From Symsagittifera roscoffensis (lineage: Eukaryota; Xenacoelomorpha; Acoela; Convolutidae), in assembly GCF_963678635.1 (NCBI RefSeq), contig NC_087062.1, positions 63,029,253 to 63,093,252 on the forward strand: DNA of 64,000 nucleotides, read 5' to 3'. The first letter of the stretch is position 1; each line of letters begins with the position of its first letter. Below the pieces are notes generated by a model that was not told the DNA's origin, did no database searches, and worked only from the letters and a program-made list of their open reading frames with translations. Shown piece by piece: positions 23,764 through 34,905 of this stretch. The position numbers were made by a program, and so were the translations under genes.

Positions 23764-24379
23764 TTGGCATTCAGCGTCGATTAGATCTGGTTGTGATGTT
23801 TGGCATTAGTTTATCTGTTTTGTCATTTGTGACGCGCCTGAAGGTAAAATTTTACTACGACGGAATCAGTTGGTGGGAAACTTCCTTGGTTGAAAGATCC
23901 TTATGTGGGAGTGTTTGAAGCAGGCGAAGTTTGTGAGGGGAAAAGATAACGAGTATTGGGAGCCACAATGGTTTTCCCGAAAAAGACGTTTAAATGGCAG
24001 CAGTGTCATCCCCGTTTGCAGCTGCCTGTTCATGTTGTATTTTTGACAATTTTGAAAAATTTGTTGAATCGAATTTTTAAGAACTGGAAATTTCAAATGA
24101 AAGCAAATTTTGCAGCTTGATTTGAGGCATGGACTTTTCACAGCGAACACAGTTTGCGTTGCAATCGATTTTGAAGAAGCAACGTTTTTATTTCAGTCGA
24201 GTTTTTGTGTGCCTAAGAATCCGATTGGATTCGAGTTCATATTTATATTAGACATAGTGCTGTTTTGAATTTTGAGGCAAGATATGAGATCGTCGATAAG
24301 AGCTAAGTCAAAATGTTTACCTCATAAGAGCTAAGTCAAAAGTATGCCGGATGTTGGGGTTTTACGACCAGATGGCGTA

Positions 24380-25000
24380 AAATATAGTCATTCAAATCCA
24401 TTTTGCTATCGGAAAGATGGTTGATGTCAAAGTCGAAGGGGAGAAGACGGTCTATCTATCTTGTTAGTCGATATGTTTTGTTATTTTTGTTGCTTTGCCG
24501 TGCACTTACAAGAGCTTGGTGATCCATAAATAGGGTGAACCTGCGACCGTACAGATAGTTCTTAAAATGTTTTATGGCCTACACCGCGTTAGCATCTGTA
24601 TTTTGCTTACACAGTAATTGCTTTCACGTGTATTTAGAAAGCGAGACGCGTACGCAAAAAAACTCCAGCCGTCTGGTGTTTCCTGTTCTAAGGCCACCCC
24701 GATAGCCTTCTTTATTTGTTTGGATTCCATAGCTAGCTTTATAGTTTGGTCTTTTTTCACAGTTATAACTATAGGACTGATAAATTGTTTATCGCTACAG
24801 TTTTCAAGTTTCACAAAATAGTCTTGGTATTTTGGGGATTTTATCTCGTTCTCTACTTTTTCTTGGATGTGAATGGGAATCCTTCATCCCTTTTGTTGGA
24901 GGTCTTCAAAGTCGGTGAGAAATTTTGTGTGCAACATATGGCTTTTTGCACGTCCAATGCGCGTGCTTAGTCCTGAATATGTTGTTTTTACCCAGTTAGT
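24380..25000 (-). pseudogene. Reverse transcriptase/RNase H remnant with palm deletion
   Basis: The frame at 24572-24814 begins as the RT fingers (FISPIVITVKKDQTIKLAMESKQ, normally ...LDSKQLN). After about 10 residues it jumps to the RNase H start (GVALEQETPDGWSFFAYASRFLN). The whole palm with the YxDD motif is missing, an internal deletion of several hundred bases relative to the family. RNase H continues at about 24390-24560 with FTLFMDHQALVSA. A stop follows in the downstream part. Confidence 0.75.
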
Positions 25001-25249
25001 TATGATGGTATCTGATTGGCTATCATCCGAGACAAAATTCATTTACTCACCAGTAGGTTTTTGTTGCTGGAGGTGGATTGCGATCAAGACTAGAATGTTG
25101 CGGCCCAACATGTTCGTCCTCTTGTCGTCAACCTTAGTGAAGCGTTGTTCACTGTGCAGCCTCCGGATTCAATAGGGCTGACGCTCCTTCCGTATGACGG
25201 TATTTTGTAACCGTTGTAGCACACCATTCATTTTACGTCGTCTTTTTCT

Positions 25250-25440
25250 CCTAGTTGGATTCGTTTCACGTTTTTGACTGAGAGTTGCAGAGTGGTAGCT
25301 GTTTTGTTGTTGACAAACGAAGTAGGGAAACCTGTATCGGCAATGAATACTAGGTAGTTACTACCTGCACGCACTCGAATGAGGTGTCCTTTTAGATCCT
25401 CCTCCGTTATTTGATCAGCCTGTTGAGTTCGGAAGTGAGC
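25250..25440 (-). pseudogene. Aspartic protease of the gypsy element
   Basis: The minus strand encodes VFIADTGFPTSFV, containing the D-T-G active-site triad at 25338-25330. This is the usual position of the retroelement protease, between gag and RT. The local frame is open, but the pol reading frame around it is broken. Confidence 0.6.
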
Positions 25441-25516
25441 AGCGTTTGTTGTTGTGACATCCGGGTGGATAAGTTCCCTTCCTGAATTGAGGTCCCTTTG
25501 CCTGCAGGTAGTTAAC

Positions 25517-26610
25517 TTAAGCTGCTATATTCGTTTCTTGTGATGTTTGTTCAGGTATCTGCTCTTTTTGAATAGCGTTAACTTCGGAGGATATACAGAG
25601 TCTGGCATAGTGGCCTCTTTTAGTGTACCTATTGCAAATTTGATTCTTGGCCGCGCATTGTTGAAGGTGGCCGGGCTTAACGGGTTTCCGCATTTGAATT
25701 TGAAACCTGACTGTTTCTGAGCTTCTCCCTGGCGTAGGAATTGCCTCTTTGTAGTTGCGTTCGGCATCTGCCGCCTTGTTGGTTCGTCCTGTTTTGGTTT
25801 CCTCTCCGCTGTATGAAACCAACTGGTTCAGATTTTATACCTGTTTAGTTGTTAGATGATCCTGGTGCCACTTGCTTTCGGACTTGCAGTTGGTTTTCGA
25901 GTCCCTTTTCTCTGCGGATTGCGTTTTCATATGCCTGTCCGGGTGTTTTCACCTCCGCCAGGAGGTTTTTCTTCACTTAGTCGTCTGACATGTTGGCGGT
26001 GAATAAGTCCTTATGATTTCTGGTTCCAAACAGCTGTCGTAATAATCGGGGCGTTTAAAGTTCTTTTTTACCATTAAATCCATCAGGCCACAATGGGATT
26101 GTTTCAGTGTTTCGATATTGGTCCGTTTTCTGTGAACGCCTCGTATCTGTCGAAAGGTACGTCGCATTCCTTGATGAAAAGGTGTTCTAGTCTTGTCCAA
26201 AAATGTCGGGTATCTTGTAATTTAAGGTCTGGCTAGTGTGGGTTGAGTTGGCGTGGATTCCCATTCCCTAGACAGGGGTATATGTAGCTACAAACCTTAA
26301 TGCCGGCTTCTTCCCACGGCCTTAATACCTTAATCCTTTCTGGGTTCTAAGTTGTCAAGTTGAATGCATTGATTCTCCCACTGGACCCGTTTTTCCTGGT
26401 TACGAATGTTCCTATCTCTGGCTTGGCTTTGTGTTTCTCCCTCGATTTGGAGTTCTTGTGGTTTTTTGATTAAAGGTGGGTCTCCTAACAATTTTTGCAG
26501 ATTGATACCATCTTTTGCGATAATGCCAAGAACTAACTGCTGATTCCACTTTTCCCACTCGATCGGAGGTTACACTGAGGCTTTTTGCCAGAACAGGGTG
26601 ATTCCGATTG
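25517..26610 (-). pseudogene. Gag remnant with degenerate zinc knuckle
   Basis: Open stretches at 25517-25822 and 25973-26200 fit Gag by position. The nucleocapsid motif reads CNRYTKRGHYARLC. It keeps the first Cys, the His and the last Cys, but the second Cys of CX2CX4HX4C is replaced by Tyr. No continuous frame from the PBS side is left. Confidence 0.55.
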
Positions 26611-26622
26611 GGTCTTTTGTTA

Positions 26623-26637
26623 CTGCTGACTGCGCCA
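26623..26637 (-). promoter_or_regulatory. Primer binding site of the gypsy element
   Basis: Directly inside the 5' LTR, the minus strand reads TGGCGCAGTCAGCAG. It begins TGG, as expected for pairing with a tRNA 3' CCA. The TGGCGCAGTC core is like the site used by some insect gypsy-group elements (tRNA-Ser, from recall). Confidence 0.65.
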
Positions 26638-26993
26638 TGTTATACCCACGGAAACGGTAAAGGTAGATTGTCTATGTTGAGAGACATGAAAGGTCAAGAA
26701 GATGTTAAGTTTCAAGAAAAGTTTTGGTCAACTTCAATTCATTCAGCTAAAATTATGTCTGATTCGAATTTGGCCTCGAAATCACGAGAGAAACAGAAAC
26801 TTATAAATCGTTTTTGAATATGGCATTAGTTTTAATAAGTATCTAATAAGATCAGACATCAATACAGTTATGTTAAATAGTCGTTATCAAGTATGGGTTA
26901 TTATGAAACGTTTACCATCACACCAAGTTAAAGGTTAAATGTTTTAGTACAAGTTCGTTACTAAGGATATACAACATATCCGTACGGATAACA
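26638..26993 (-). repeat. 5' LTR of the minus-strand gypsy element
   Basis: 356 bases, ends TGTTATACCC and GGATAACA, partner of 20419-20769. The primer binding site lies at its inner (left) edge, which fixes the element's direction as minus. Confidence 0.85.
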
Positions 26994-27673
26994 TCTGTTA
27001 CCAAATTGCACGCAATTTGCACGCAAGTAATTGTCTAAATGTTGTGATAATCTCATCTTCTAATTTGCTTGTCGTCTTATTTCCTAAGGTCCATTCTATT
27101 TTTATACGGCAAAAATTACAAAGAAGTTGCTAAACTATTACCTCAAAAAAATTCACGAAAAAAAATCACTCAGAAAAATTCATGAATAAAAAGGTTTTCA
27201 AAAATGTTTGATTTGTATTGTTTGTAATAGAAAGTTGAGCGAACAAGTTCAATTTTGCATTGATTATTGAGTTCAACAGCAACCCATTGAACAGGAATAA
27301 AATGTTTTTCGCATTGAAACCACTTGACTGTCAATTTTTATTGAACTCAAGCAAACAAAAATACTCTGTGTTAAAAAGCGCGCTATAAACCTGGGTAAAA
27401 TACATCGTTCAAATCCGAATTTTTTTTTTTACCGAAGATACTCTCCAACATTTGTTAAGAGCTAATCAAAATAACACATCTAATATTTCAAAAAAAAAAT
27501 CATAATATAAACAGTCAAACTCTAGCCAAATTACACTATCGCCAAGTCTAAATTTTTCAAATTTATCTCGGCCAATGTAAATTTATCCCACTTGATCAGA
27601 AGGTGCGATATCAAATAATACTAACCAGGTTACTCTGACCACGTCTTAATTTTCAACCTCGCCTTACTAAAGT
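26994..27673. other. Intergenic, no supported gene
   Basis: AT-rich DNA between the gypsy element and the last exon of the gene at 27674-28441. I see no clear poly(A) hexamer for that gene in the first 150 bases and no element ends. Confidence 0.5.
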
Positions 27674-28441
27674 TCATCCCTGCAGCAGATCAGATTAAAA
27701 AAATAGTTGGAAAAATGAAACAGTGTACCTTTCGGTTCTCTCTTCTCACTCTGGGACCGAGGGTGACAGAGTTCAACTTGAGCAGATTCTCCTCTCTCTC
27801 CTTCTCCACGTCTATGATATGCTTGGTTGGCACTGACACTTTTCGCTCAGCCAAATCTAACCTCACTTCATTCTCCTGTTCAGTCATAGACTTGACAGGC
27901 GCTGATGTTTTCCTCGAAGCTGTTTTCACCCGAACTGTTGGCGCATTTGTCTCGGGCGGGGCTGAAAAAATAAAAGCTTTTACTTTATGAGGGATCGAAA
28001 AAATAAAAATTTTAAGTTCTATTGGTTTTTAGCTGGAAAGGAAAACTGCAATTTATTCTTTTTATCTGAAAAACTAACATACAAATTTCAAAAAACTGTT
28101 CAGTATTAAAAACTTTTTTGTTAGTTTAAAGAACGATTTAAGTTGTTTTCTGCTCCCGAACTGCACGCTAATTATAACTAACTCACTCTTTGGAGTCGTG
28201 ACGTCTTGCGTTGTTGGGTTTTGGTGTTCACTAGCATTAACTTTGAGGGTAGCAGTTGCTTTGAAGTTTTGGTTTGTCTTTTTTTGACCCATTGGTGATG
28301 ATTCACCTTCCTCAGCTTCCTCTATTACGGTCTTTTGTATGTTTGCTTTTCTGCTCTAAAATTCATAACATTTTGTAAAAAAACGTTAGAAGTTTATTGC
28401 TTTGCATAAAATTTTATTGTTACGGCTTAAAAACTTACCAT
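27674..28441 (-). CDS. Unknown spliced gene, four predicted exons
   Basis: Exons 28441-28439, 28355-28187, 27961-27729 and 27679-27674 (minus strand) join to a 136-residue protein. All introns are GT-AG (83, 225 and 49 bases) with strong donors (GTAAGT, GTGAGT) and phases 0, 1, 0. Exon 1 holds only the start codon, resembling troponin I, whose first exon holds three codons. The N-terminal half is polar, low-complexity and rich in Lys, Thr, Pro and Gln. The C-terminal part (about residues 75-135) looks helical, with TEQENEVRLDLAERKVSV, HIIDVEKEREENLLK and a final RRENRKG. I do not recognise the family. The last exon adds one Gly and is the least certain. Exon 3 ends in phase 0 and could alternatively splice to a distant exon such as troponin I exon 2. 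Confidence 0.6.
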
Positions 28442-29201
28442 TGTAGAATCGAACAGACAAAAGTTCAGCTACCATCTATGAATAAAATCAGCTAAAATGA
28501 CAACTAGTTGAGACTTTTCTGTGATCGATTAAACTTAAGCTAAGCTATAGTCATTTTGTATTGTTGTTTTCAGACCATAATTTTCTAGAGGTGTTTTCAA
28601 AAACAAACTTAAATAATATCTAATGGTTTGTGTTTTTAAAATAGCCGACTTTTACATTGAGCCTAATTTTCAGAAAAAGCACACTAAAAATAATGCACCA
28701 CCTTTTTAGTTTTACTTTTTTACCCGAACTACAAAATTACCAACCTATATTGGACAAATGTAATTTGCTGTGGTCTTCCAGATCCCGCTACTGTTTATAT
28801 TGTCATGATACGTCTTTTTTTACACTTCTTTTGCACCTCTTTGACCTACTTAAAAAAAATTTGCTCACTTTTCAGTGATAGGAACTGTTTGCTCTTAGAG
28901 ATTGTTTTCGACAGGCAAACTTGCAGTTTTGGAATCATCTTCTTACGGTTGCAGTCATAACTTTGCTGAATACTTTTGTTCCAACCATTAAAAATGGGAC
29001 GAACTTTGAATTGGGTGTGTTTCAGTTATTTTCGTTTTCCACGCAAAATCAGTGTGATACTGCAACTGCAACAGCAGTAACGCAACGTAACCTTGAGTGA
29101 TGAATATATCTTTTATTTGAATCCTATTATATTGTCCAAGGTCACTGACGTTCAAACCTTCGGTATACGGCTGAATCAATCAGACCAAAATGAACCAACA
29201 T
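28442..29201. other. Intergenic, no supported gene
   Basis: The DNA between the unknown gene and the next retroelement would hold the gene's promoter. An acceptor-like TTTTATTCATAG about 36 bases before its ATG could be a trans- or cis-splice site. No clear TATA box is visible. Confidence 0.4.
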
Positions 29202-29308
29202 TGATATCAGCAGCTCTCACAGAGAAAAACTTTTATTTAAAAGACCATTTTAATTCTTTGGAGATATAAATCCGTTTTTATCTCAAGATAGTCATATAGG
29301 ATATCACA
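29202..29308 (+). repeat. 5' LTR (short) of the plus-strand gypsy element
   Basis: It ends ...GGATATCACA just before the primer binding site and starts near TGATATCAGC. It aligns with 34024-34131. The start is uncertain, since only about 100 bases are shared; a longer original LTR may have been truncated. Confidence 0.55.
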
Positions 29309-29323
29309 TGGCGCAGCCAGCAA
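29309..29323 (+). promoter_or_regulatory. Primer binding site of the plus-strand gypsy element
   Basis: TGGCGCAGCCAGCAA directly follows the LTR end. It closely resembles the site of the minus-strand element at 26623-26637, suggesting both families use the same kind of tRNA primer. Confidence 0.6.
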
Positions 29324-29572
29324 GGCTCTCAACTCATGACGGTTGTACTGATATGGGAATACCAGTTTGTTGGGCATCAGTAAACCTAGACCCAGTGTGG
29401 AGCAATTTCTAATGGCAGTCACGGTCAAGGAAAGTTTTAACGCGGAGATTATACGTGAAGACCCAAAGTTATACAGGAGAAACCACCCTTAAGACCTGAA
29501 AAACCGAGGGATGGGGAAGACGCAACTGAAATAGCAGCAAGAGATCTCAAAGACAAACTAGCCAGAGGCAGA

Positions 29573-30345
29573 GTGGTACTCGAGAACGAAGAGAGAAGAG
29601 CGCGAGGACCGAGAATTTGTCACAAAAATCATTACAACGAAGTGCAAAAGAAGCTGGTATCCAGAAAAGTCCTTTTCCTAGGAACGGAAGGAAAACAGAG
29701 GTTTTTGCTAAAGAACCCACACGCGGAAGTATCCAAAATTTCAATCAAGGCAATCATCGAGCTAGCATCGGATTCATTTCGAAAAGTAAAATGCTTAACA
29801 TACAAAAAAAAACTCTGTACGAAAACGCAGGTACAGGGAGAGACACCAGAGGCATTTCACGCGGCCTTGACTGCACAAGCAGCAAGATCTGAGTTGGGAA
29901 CTTTGCAGGGCGACATTGTTCGTGACTTATTTATCTCAAAAAAGAAGAACATGACCCTCCAGGATACGCTGACTTTTGAAACGCTCACAACGGAAGAAAT
30001 CCTTACATGGGTTATAAAATTTGAACATAGCAACCTGACCACAATGGTGTTCCAGAAAAAAATGCGGCAGAGACTGCGGGAACAACAACAACCTACAATT
30101 TAGATATTAAATTAAACCAAAGACCAATATGTGCAGTCAGAAATTCAAATGGAGTAACAGAAAAAAAACCTTTTAAACGGGAGAACAATAGAAAACAAAA
30201 CAGCAAAAGATCTGCAACCTCAGATGGACAAATCGAAATCTGTAACAAGCGTGGTCGCACATTTGAATCTGGACACCTGAAATCTTGTCCAGCCGTGGGA
30301 AAGATCTGCAAGAACTGCAATAAACATGTGTAAAACTGTGTAGAT
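29573..30345 (+). pseudogene. Gag with zinc knuckle
   Basis: The frame 29573-30103 (176 codons) is polar and helical (for example QGETPEAFHAALTAQAARS and EEILTWVIKFEH), as in gypsy Gag. Further on (about 30236-30345) the DNA encodes ICNKRGRTFESGHLKSCPA and then ICKNCNKH, the usual double-Cys zinc-knuckle area, in which the second knuckle Cys is replaced. A stop separates it from the capsid frame and another follows NKHV. Confidence 0.7.
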
Positions 30346-30594
30346 CACAACAGGTAAGTGAAATACCGGAAGATTCGGACAAATCAGAAGAAGGGTGGAA
30401 AATTTTGGGTCATGCAAAGAAGTCGAGATTACGTCGATACATACAACTATACCAAAGGCGGAAAAGATCTCGTGTCATTTCAAGGTCAGATTAAAGGAAA
30501 CAAACCAAATAACGAATTTGGAGGTAAAACGATTTAAAAAAAGCGATCTACTTAGAGACCCAAAACTAACAAAGTAAAGTCACTTAACGCTATG

Positions 30595-30960
30595 CTCCAA
30601 ATCGAGAATCAATTAACAGAGCTAACGGTGGACACGGGAAGTCCAGTGCCAATCCTCAACTGACCAACAACAAAAGAAATAATAGAAAAGTCGGAAATAT
30701 CAAGGTTTTTCCCGGAAGAAAAAATAAATCTGGCGTCCCAATTCGTATATTACAACACACAACCGATCCCTATTCTAGGGGCTCTAGGGACAAACCACGT
30801 TCGGCAGGCTTGGAGGTGAAGCGAGCAACGTTCCTAGTCACAGAATGCAGAACTAGATGCATAACGGGTCTGGACCTCCAGCGACAAATGGTCAAATCTA
30901 CCATCCAAAGACCGGCACCAACGAAATTTTCAAGCTTTGACGTGCTTTTTTGCGACTAGT
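30595..30960 (+). pseudogene. Aspartic protease
   Basis: LTVDTGSPVPIL is encoded around 30622-30657, with the D-T-G triad at 30631-30639. Downstream DNA continues in gypsy style (TFLVTECRTRCITGLDL), but frames change and stops occur. Confidence 0.65.
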
Positions 30961-31088
30961 CTGAAGGTTGGAAAAACAAATTTCTAACGCAATTTGAAAA
31001 ATTGTTTGAAAAACAAATAATTTCAAAAAATCATTCTGTGGGCTCATAACTCAAATATCCCTTTTACCCAATTCAAGAGAATGGGAGG

Positions 31089-31690
31089 GTGCTACCAACC
31101 CATATAAAGGATAAGGTACTAGCGGAAACACATAATTTATTATCGGAAGATCATTTTTTGAAACTGGGCAAGTATACTAGTGACTGTTTCAGTTCACCAA
31201 CTGTATTAACAGTCAAGAAAGATGACTCAGCAAAATTGGCCTTAGATGCGAAGCCAGTCAATAGCAACTATTCAGAAACAAGTACCAAATGCCCAAATGC
31301 CAAATAACGATAAATAAAACGAAGGACTTAATCCAATTGTCACAAAAAAGGGTACGATATAGTTCGCGGTACTCTATCTAAAAAAAAGCCTATAGTCAAC
31401 TAAAATTGGCTGCAGATACAGCTCGACAGTGCAATTTTAAATTGTAGTTGGTAATGCTACAGGAACTTATAGATTTCTAACTGTCATTTACGGCTTAACA
31501 AACATGCCGGCCGAATTCTAAAAAGCCATGGACAGAACGCTTAACCCTGCAAAGAGTACTTTTTTTTGGACGATATTCTCATTGTATCGAGAGGCGAGGA
31601 ACTAAAACATGATAAGGTAATGAAAAAAAGTTTTGATCTTAGATGAAGAGAACTTGGCATTAAACATTTCAAAGAGTGAATTATTCAAAA
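31089..31690 (+). pseudogene. Reverse transcriptase, broken
   Basis: The fingers region at 31089-31307 (FSSPTVLTVKKDDSAKLALD) is followed by palm pieces in other frames. The catalytic motif is FLDDILIV at about 31563-31586, having FLDD where most gypsy elements have YLDD or YVDD. At least three frame changes and several stops occur between the two parts. Confidence 0.75.
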
Positions 31691-31897
31691 ACGAGGTGGG
31701 TTGATTACGCCATCACCTATCAGAATCGATAGTCACACCAAAGTTCATTAAAATAGAAAATATTCAGTTTAAACAATTCGGATCTTTTCTTGGCAGTATA
31801 GGTTATCTAGCAAAAATTATTCCGAATGCAGTAAGCTTTACAGATAAACTCCGGCCACTCCTAAAGGAAAAAACCAAAAAAAAAAAAAAAAATTGAA

Positions 31898-32340
31898 ATG
31901 TCTTATCAAGAAATTCGAGTGGAGGCAAAAAATACAACCATTTTCGATGGCATCAAAAGCGCAGTTGCTAATATCTCAAAAATAAATTATTACGATACAA
32001 ACAGAAACACAGGGTTGAAGTTTGATTCCAGCGACAACGAACTGGGTGCCACTCTAAAACAGCAAACAAACGAAGGGGATTGGAATCCAAATTTTTTTGC
32101 ATCCAGATACCTAAATATACAATTTTAAAAAAAAAATTGAGCTTCTCGCGGTTGTTTGGTCAGTTGACAGAAATAAAAACAATCACTCTTAGCAAAAAAT
32201 TCATCATTGCGACCAATCATAAAGCCATAACATCAGCCCTAGGTGAGAAAAAAATCAAACCAAAAGGTATCAATCCCTTGATTATTGCCCTATCAGCTCA
32301 AAATAGTTCATATTCCAGGGAAAAACATGGGAGTCGTTGA
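31898..32340 (+). pseudogene. RNase H domain, broken
   Basis: 31898-32128 encodes LKFDSSDNELGATLKQQ and FFASRYLN, the start of the RNase H fold. 32080-32340, in another frame, continues with FIIATNHKAITSAL. A poly-A run (about 31868-31893) just upstream and a one-base change at the overlap break the frame. Confidence 0.7.
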
Positions 32341-32344
32341 CTAT

Positions 32345-32850
32345 TTGTCAACAAAAAACAGAAAACCATAACGGAAAATATATATGCTTGCTAGTTGCTA
32401 TTGATAGATTCTCGAAATTTCTGTCAGTAAAAGAAACTTAACCAACGAGTGGAAAGACAACAGCAAAAGTTTTGCGAACATAGATTGATACGCATGGCAT
32501 TCCAGAATCAATTCGATCAGATCGATTTTCGCCCGATGTACAAACCACAACTGCTGACAGCACAAGACAGGGAAAGTTCAATGGTTCTAAGGAACCTATT
32601 AGAGGCGAACGCCAGATCGAATAAAGAACGCAGAGACGCCGTGAAAAATGACATCAGACGGGTTGTGGATGCAACAGGACAATCCAACCCAGATCTCTGA
32701 AAGGAGACAATCTACTCCTGGGAAAAAGAAAGAGAAAGGGTTCTCACTGAAAAAAACGATAATTCGTAAAAGCAAACTCAGAAAAATTGGCCATGCGTTG
32801 ACAAAACCCGTAAAAAGGAAAGATAGCTTCCCAAACAGGGTCTAAAGTGA
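32345..32850 (+). pseudogene. Integrase fragment
   Basis: Short stretches match the integrase core, with LLVAIDRFSKF (first Asp) near 32393-32423 and THGIPESIRSDR (second Asp) near 32490-32525. The N-terminal zinc domain and the segment with the catalytic Glu are missing. DNLLLGKRKRKG and following basic residues after 32700 look like the C-terminal domain. Confidence 0.6.
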
Positions 32851-34023
32851 AAAATCCGGAGGATCAACCTTCCTAAAATTGGACATTGCAGAAAAAAAAT
32901 CAACTGCAACGAGAACCGATGCACGGCTCGTGTAAGAGTCCATCAGCGAAGCCAAGGCAGAAGCTCCAGAAAATCTGCTGGTCAGAGAAGTTGGAGGAGA
33001 GCGACTCGGACAAGGAGCTGCCGCTGCAGTCACAGTAAGCAGAGTCATTGTTCCCCGATGAAAGGTTTCAACAAATTCCAATAATATTCAGGTCTAAGAA
33101 TACAAAAGCTGGGGGAGGAATAAATTCAGCAATAAAACGGGCAAATTCAAACCAGGGTGGACCAGGCTCATCAAGCAGATCAAAAACACATGAAGAGGTT
33201 GTTTTTGAAACATCAGAGAAGAAAAAGAAAACTCTCCAAGAAGCGTGGAAAACAAACTGTGAAGGCAGACAAGGAACCGATAAAAGCGGAGGCGGGAACA
33301 ATGAAGACGTCACAATCCATCTCAACGCCCCGGATGTAGCAGAAAAGCGGAAAACTAAAGAATGTTAATTTTTCCACTAAGCCCAAGGACATCCTAGACA
33401 CCTTCCAAAGTTGTGACTTAGCGCAAGCCGAATGGGAAAACTTGGCTGAACAAGTACTAAAGAGAGATTTGCAAAAAATGGCAGTCAAACTCAGAGAAAA
33501 AAATCAACCCACTGGAGAGAGGGATGAACGAATTGACCCCCCCCCCCCCACCAACAAGCGTATCTGACGACTGGAGCATGGAGGACACCGGAGTCAAGAG
33601 AAGCTCCCGACAATCAAAGAGCAGGGAACCTCAAAAATGTTGGCCACCCAGTCAAACATTCTATAAGATAGTTTTTGGGAAGAGGAACTCTCAGGGGGGG
33701 GGGCACTTTTATAGGCGACTCTACAAGAGTACTGGAGACAATTAACATACTTTAAGGCACTAAACGATCGACCAATCGAAACGCTACTGGCGCTTCCAGC
33801 AAACATCTCTCAAGAATAAATTTTGGATACGCGACACTAATTGAAACGAGGGAGTAGACTGGAACCCCAGTTGGAGAATTAGTAAAACTGACGAAGACTG
33901 AGAGAAAGAAAATCACAATCAAACAATTTTGCAATGGGAAAATGAAATTTAAAAAAAATTGAGAATTGAACTTTTTCTATTAAGAAAAGTTTTTCCAAAA
34001 AAGTAAAAAACATTTCATCTGGG
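32851..34023 (+). other. 3' internal region of the plus-strand gypsy element
   Basis: It holds Lys/Glu/Ser-rich frames at 33048-33368 and 33524-33745, broken by stops and by a C-tract (about 33538-33550) and a G-tract (33696-33704). It may be a pol tail or extra ORF, with no recognisable envelope features. The end (CATCTGGGGA near 34015) may be the polypurine tract. Confidence 0.4.
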
Positions 34024-34131
34024 GATATTATCTCGGGAACTCTCACAGAGAAAAATGTTTATTCAAAAGAACAGTTTAATTATTTGAAATTATAATTCAG
34101 TTTTATCTCAAGATAGTCACGTATGATACCA
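34024..34131 (+). repeat. 3' LTR (short) of the plus-strand gypsy element
   Basis: It pairs with 29202-29308 and is diverged, with small indels near both ends. Confidence 0.55.
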
Positions 34132-34829
34132 GAATCAGGTACCACTAACAATCATCGGACTGGGTTGAATGATATATCATATTAAAGTCCTTTAGTCGTG
34201 ATTCGAATGAGATTTTAAAAAATTCCAAAAACAAAATCCCAGAGTCAAGAAAAGCCTGCATGAAAGTTTTGTTTTTTTTTGTCTAATTTCGACTGAATTA
34301 AGTGTTGATAACTTGTTAAACCTGTTTGTGCTTAACGCTCAAATATGTATTGTGAACTTTCATTAGCATCTTGAACATTGTGAACTTTCATAGTATCGAG
34401 AACGTTCACGGTATCAAGAAAAACCGGTTTGAATTTTTTAAAATTTTGATATAATTTCGAGATAATAAGGAGACCATATATGCTTACAATAGCTTTTTTA
34501 AGCTTGATTTCAGCCGCTGAAAACAATGTTTTATTCAAGTAAAGGTAGTTTCTGGAGTTTTTTAGGAATAAAAACTCGGGAAATTTGGGGAAAAAAACTC
34601 GAAAGTTTGAAAAAAAAATTGCAAGAAAAAGTTTTTAAAAATTTAGAAATTTTTTCAAAATTTTTCATTCATTTTTTTTTCGCTTTCCTAGTTATTTTTC
34701 TTCGAAAACAGTTTTCCAATTGAAGTTTTAACTCTCAAATATGCCTAAAATCTATTTTTTGTTCAGATTTTTTATCGCAACTTGCAGAAAAAAATTGACA
34801 TCAATTTGTTAAAAAAAAATTTTTTTGTA

Positions 34830-34905
34830 TTTTTTAAGACTGGCCGGAACATTCTTGCACAGTAGCCGGCTATCCTTGTTTTTTTTGCATTAGCTGCTTC
34901 TTGAA
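34830..34905 (-). repeat. Dispersed repeat, second copy
   Basis: Reverse complement of 13195-13280 with the same core ACAAGGATAGCCGG...GAATGTTCCGGCCAGTCTTA. Confidence 0.6.

Larger units (their letters stand above)
20419..26993 (-). mobile_element. Defective gypsy-type LTR retrotransposon
   Basis: A 6.6-kb element is bounded by two related LTRs. The flanking pentamers, TGTGT on the left and TCTGT on the right, differ at one base. The coding order on the minus strand is gag, protease, RT/RNase H, integrase, as in Ty3/Gypsy elements. It lies between the troponin I start and the unknown gene at 27674-28441. Stops, frameshifts and an RT deletion make it non-autonomous. LTR divergence points to an old insertion. 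Confidence 0.85.
29202..34131 (+). mobile_element. Defective gypsy-type LTR retrotransposon
   Basis: An approximately 4.9-kb plus-strand element with gag, zinc knuckles, protease, RT, RNase H and part of integrase in Ty3/Gypsy order. Terminal repeats of about 105 bases share CTCACAGAGAAAAA.NTTTATT and TTTTATCTCAAGATAGTCA. The outer limits are my best guess, and I found no matching target-site duplication. Numerous stops and frameshifts, and loss of the integrase zinc domain and catalytic Glu region, mark it as dead. Confidence 0.75.
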
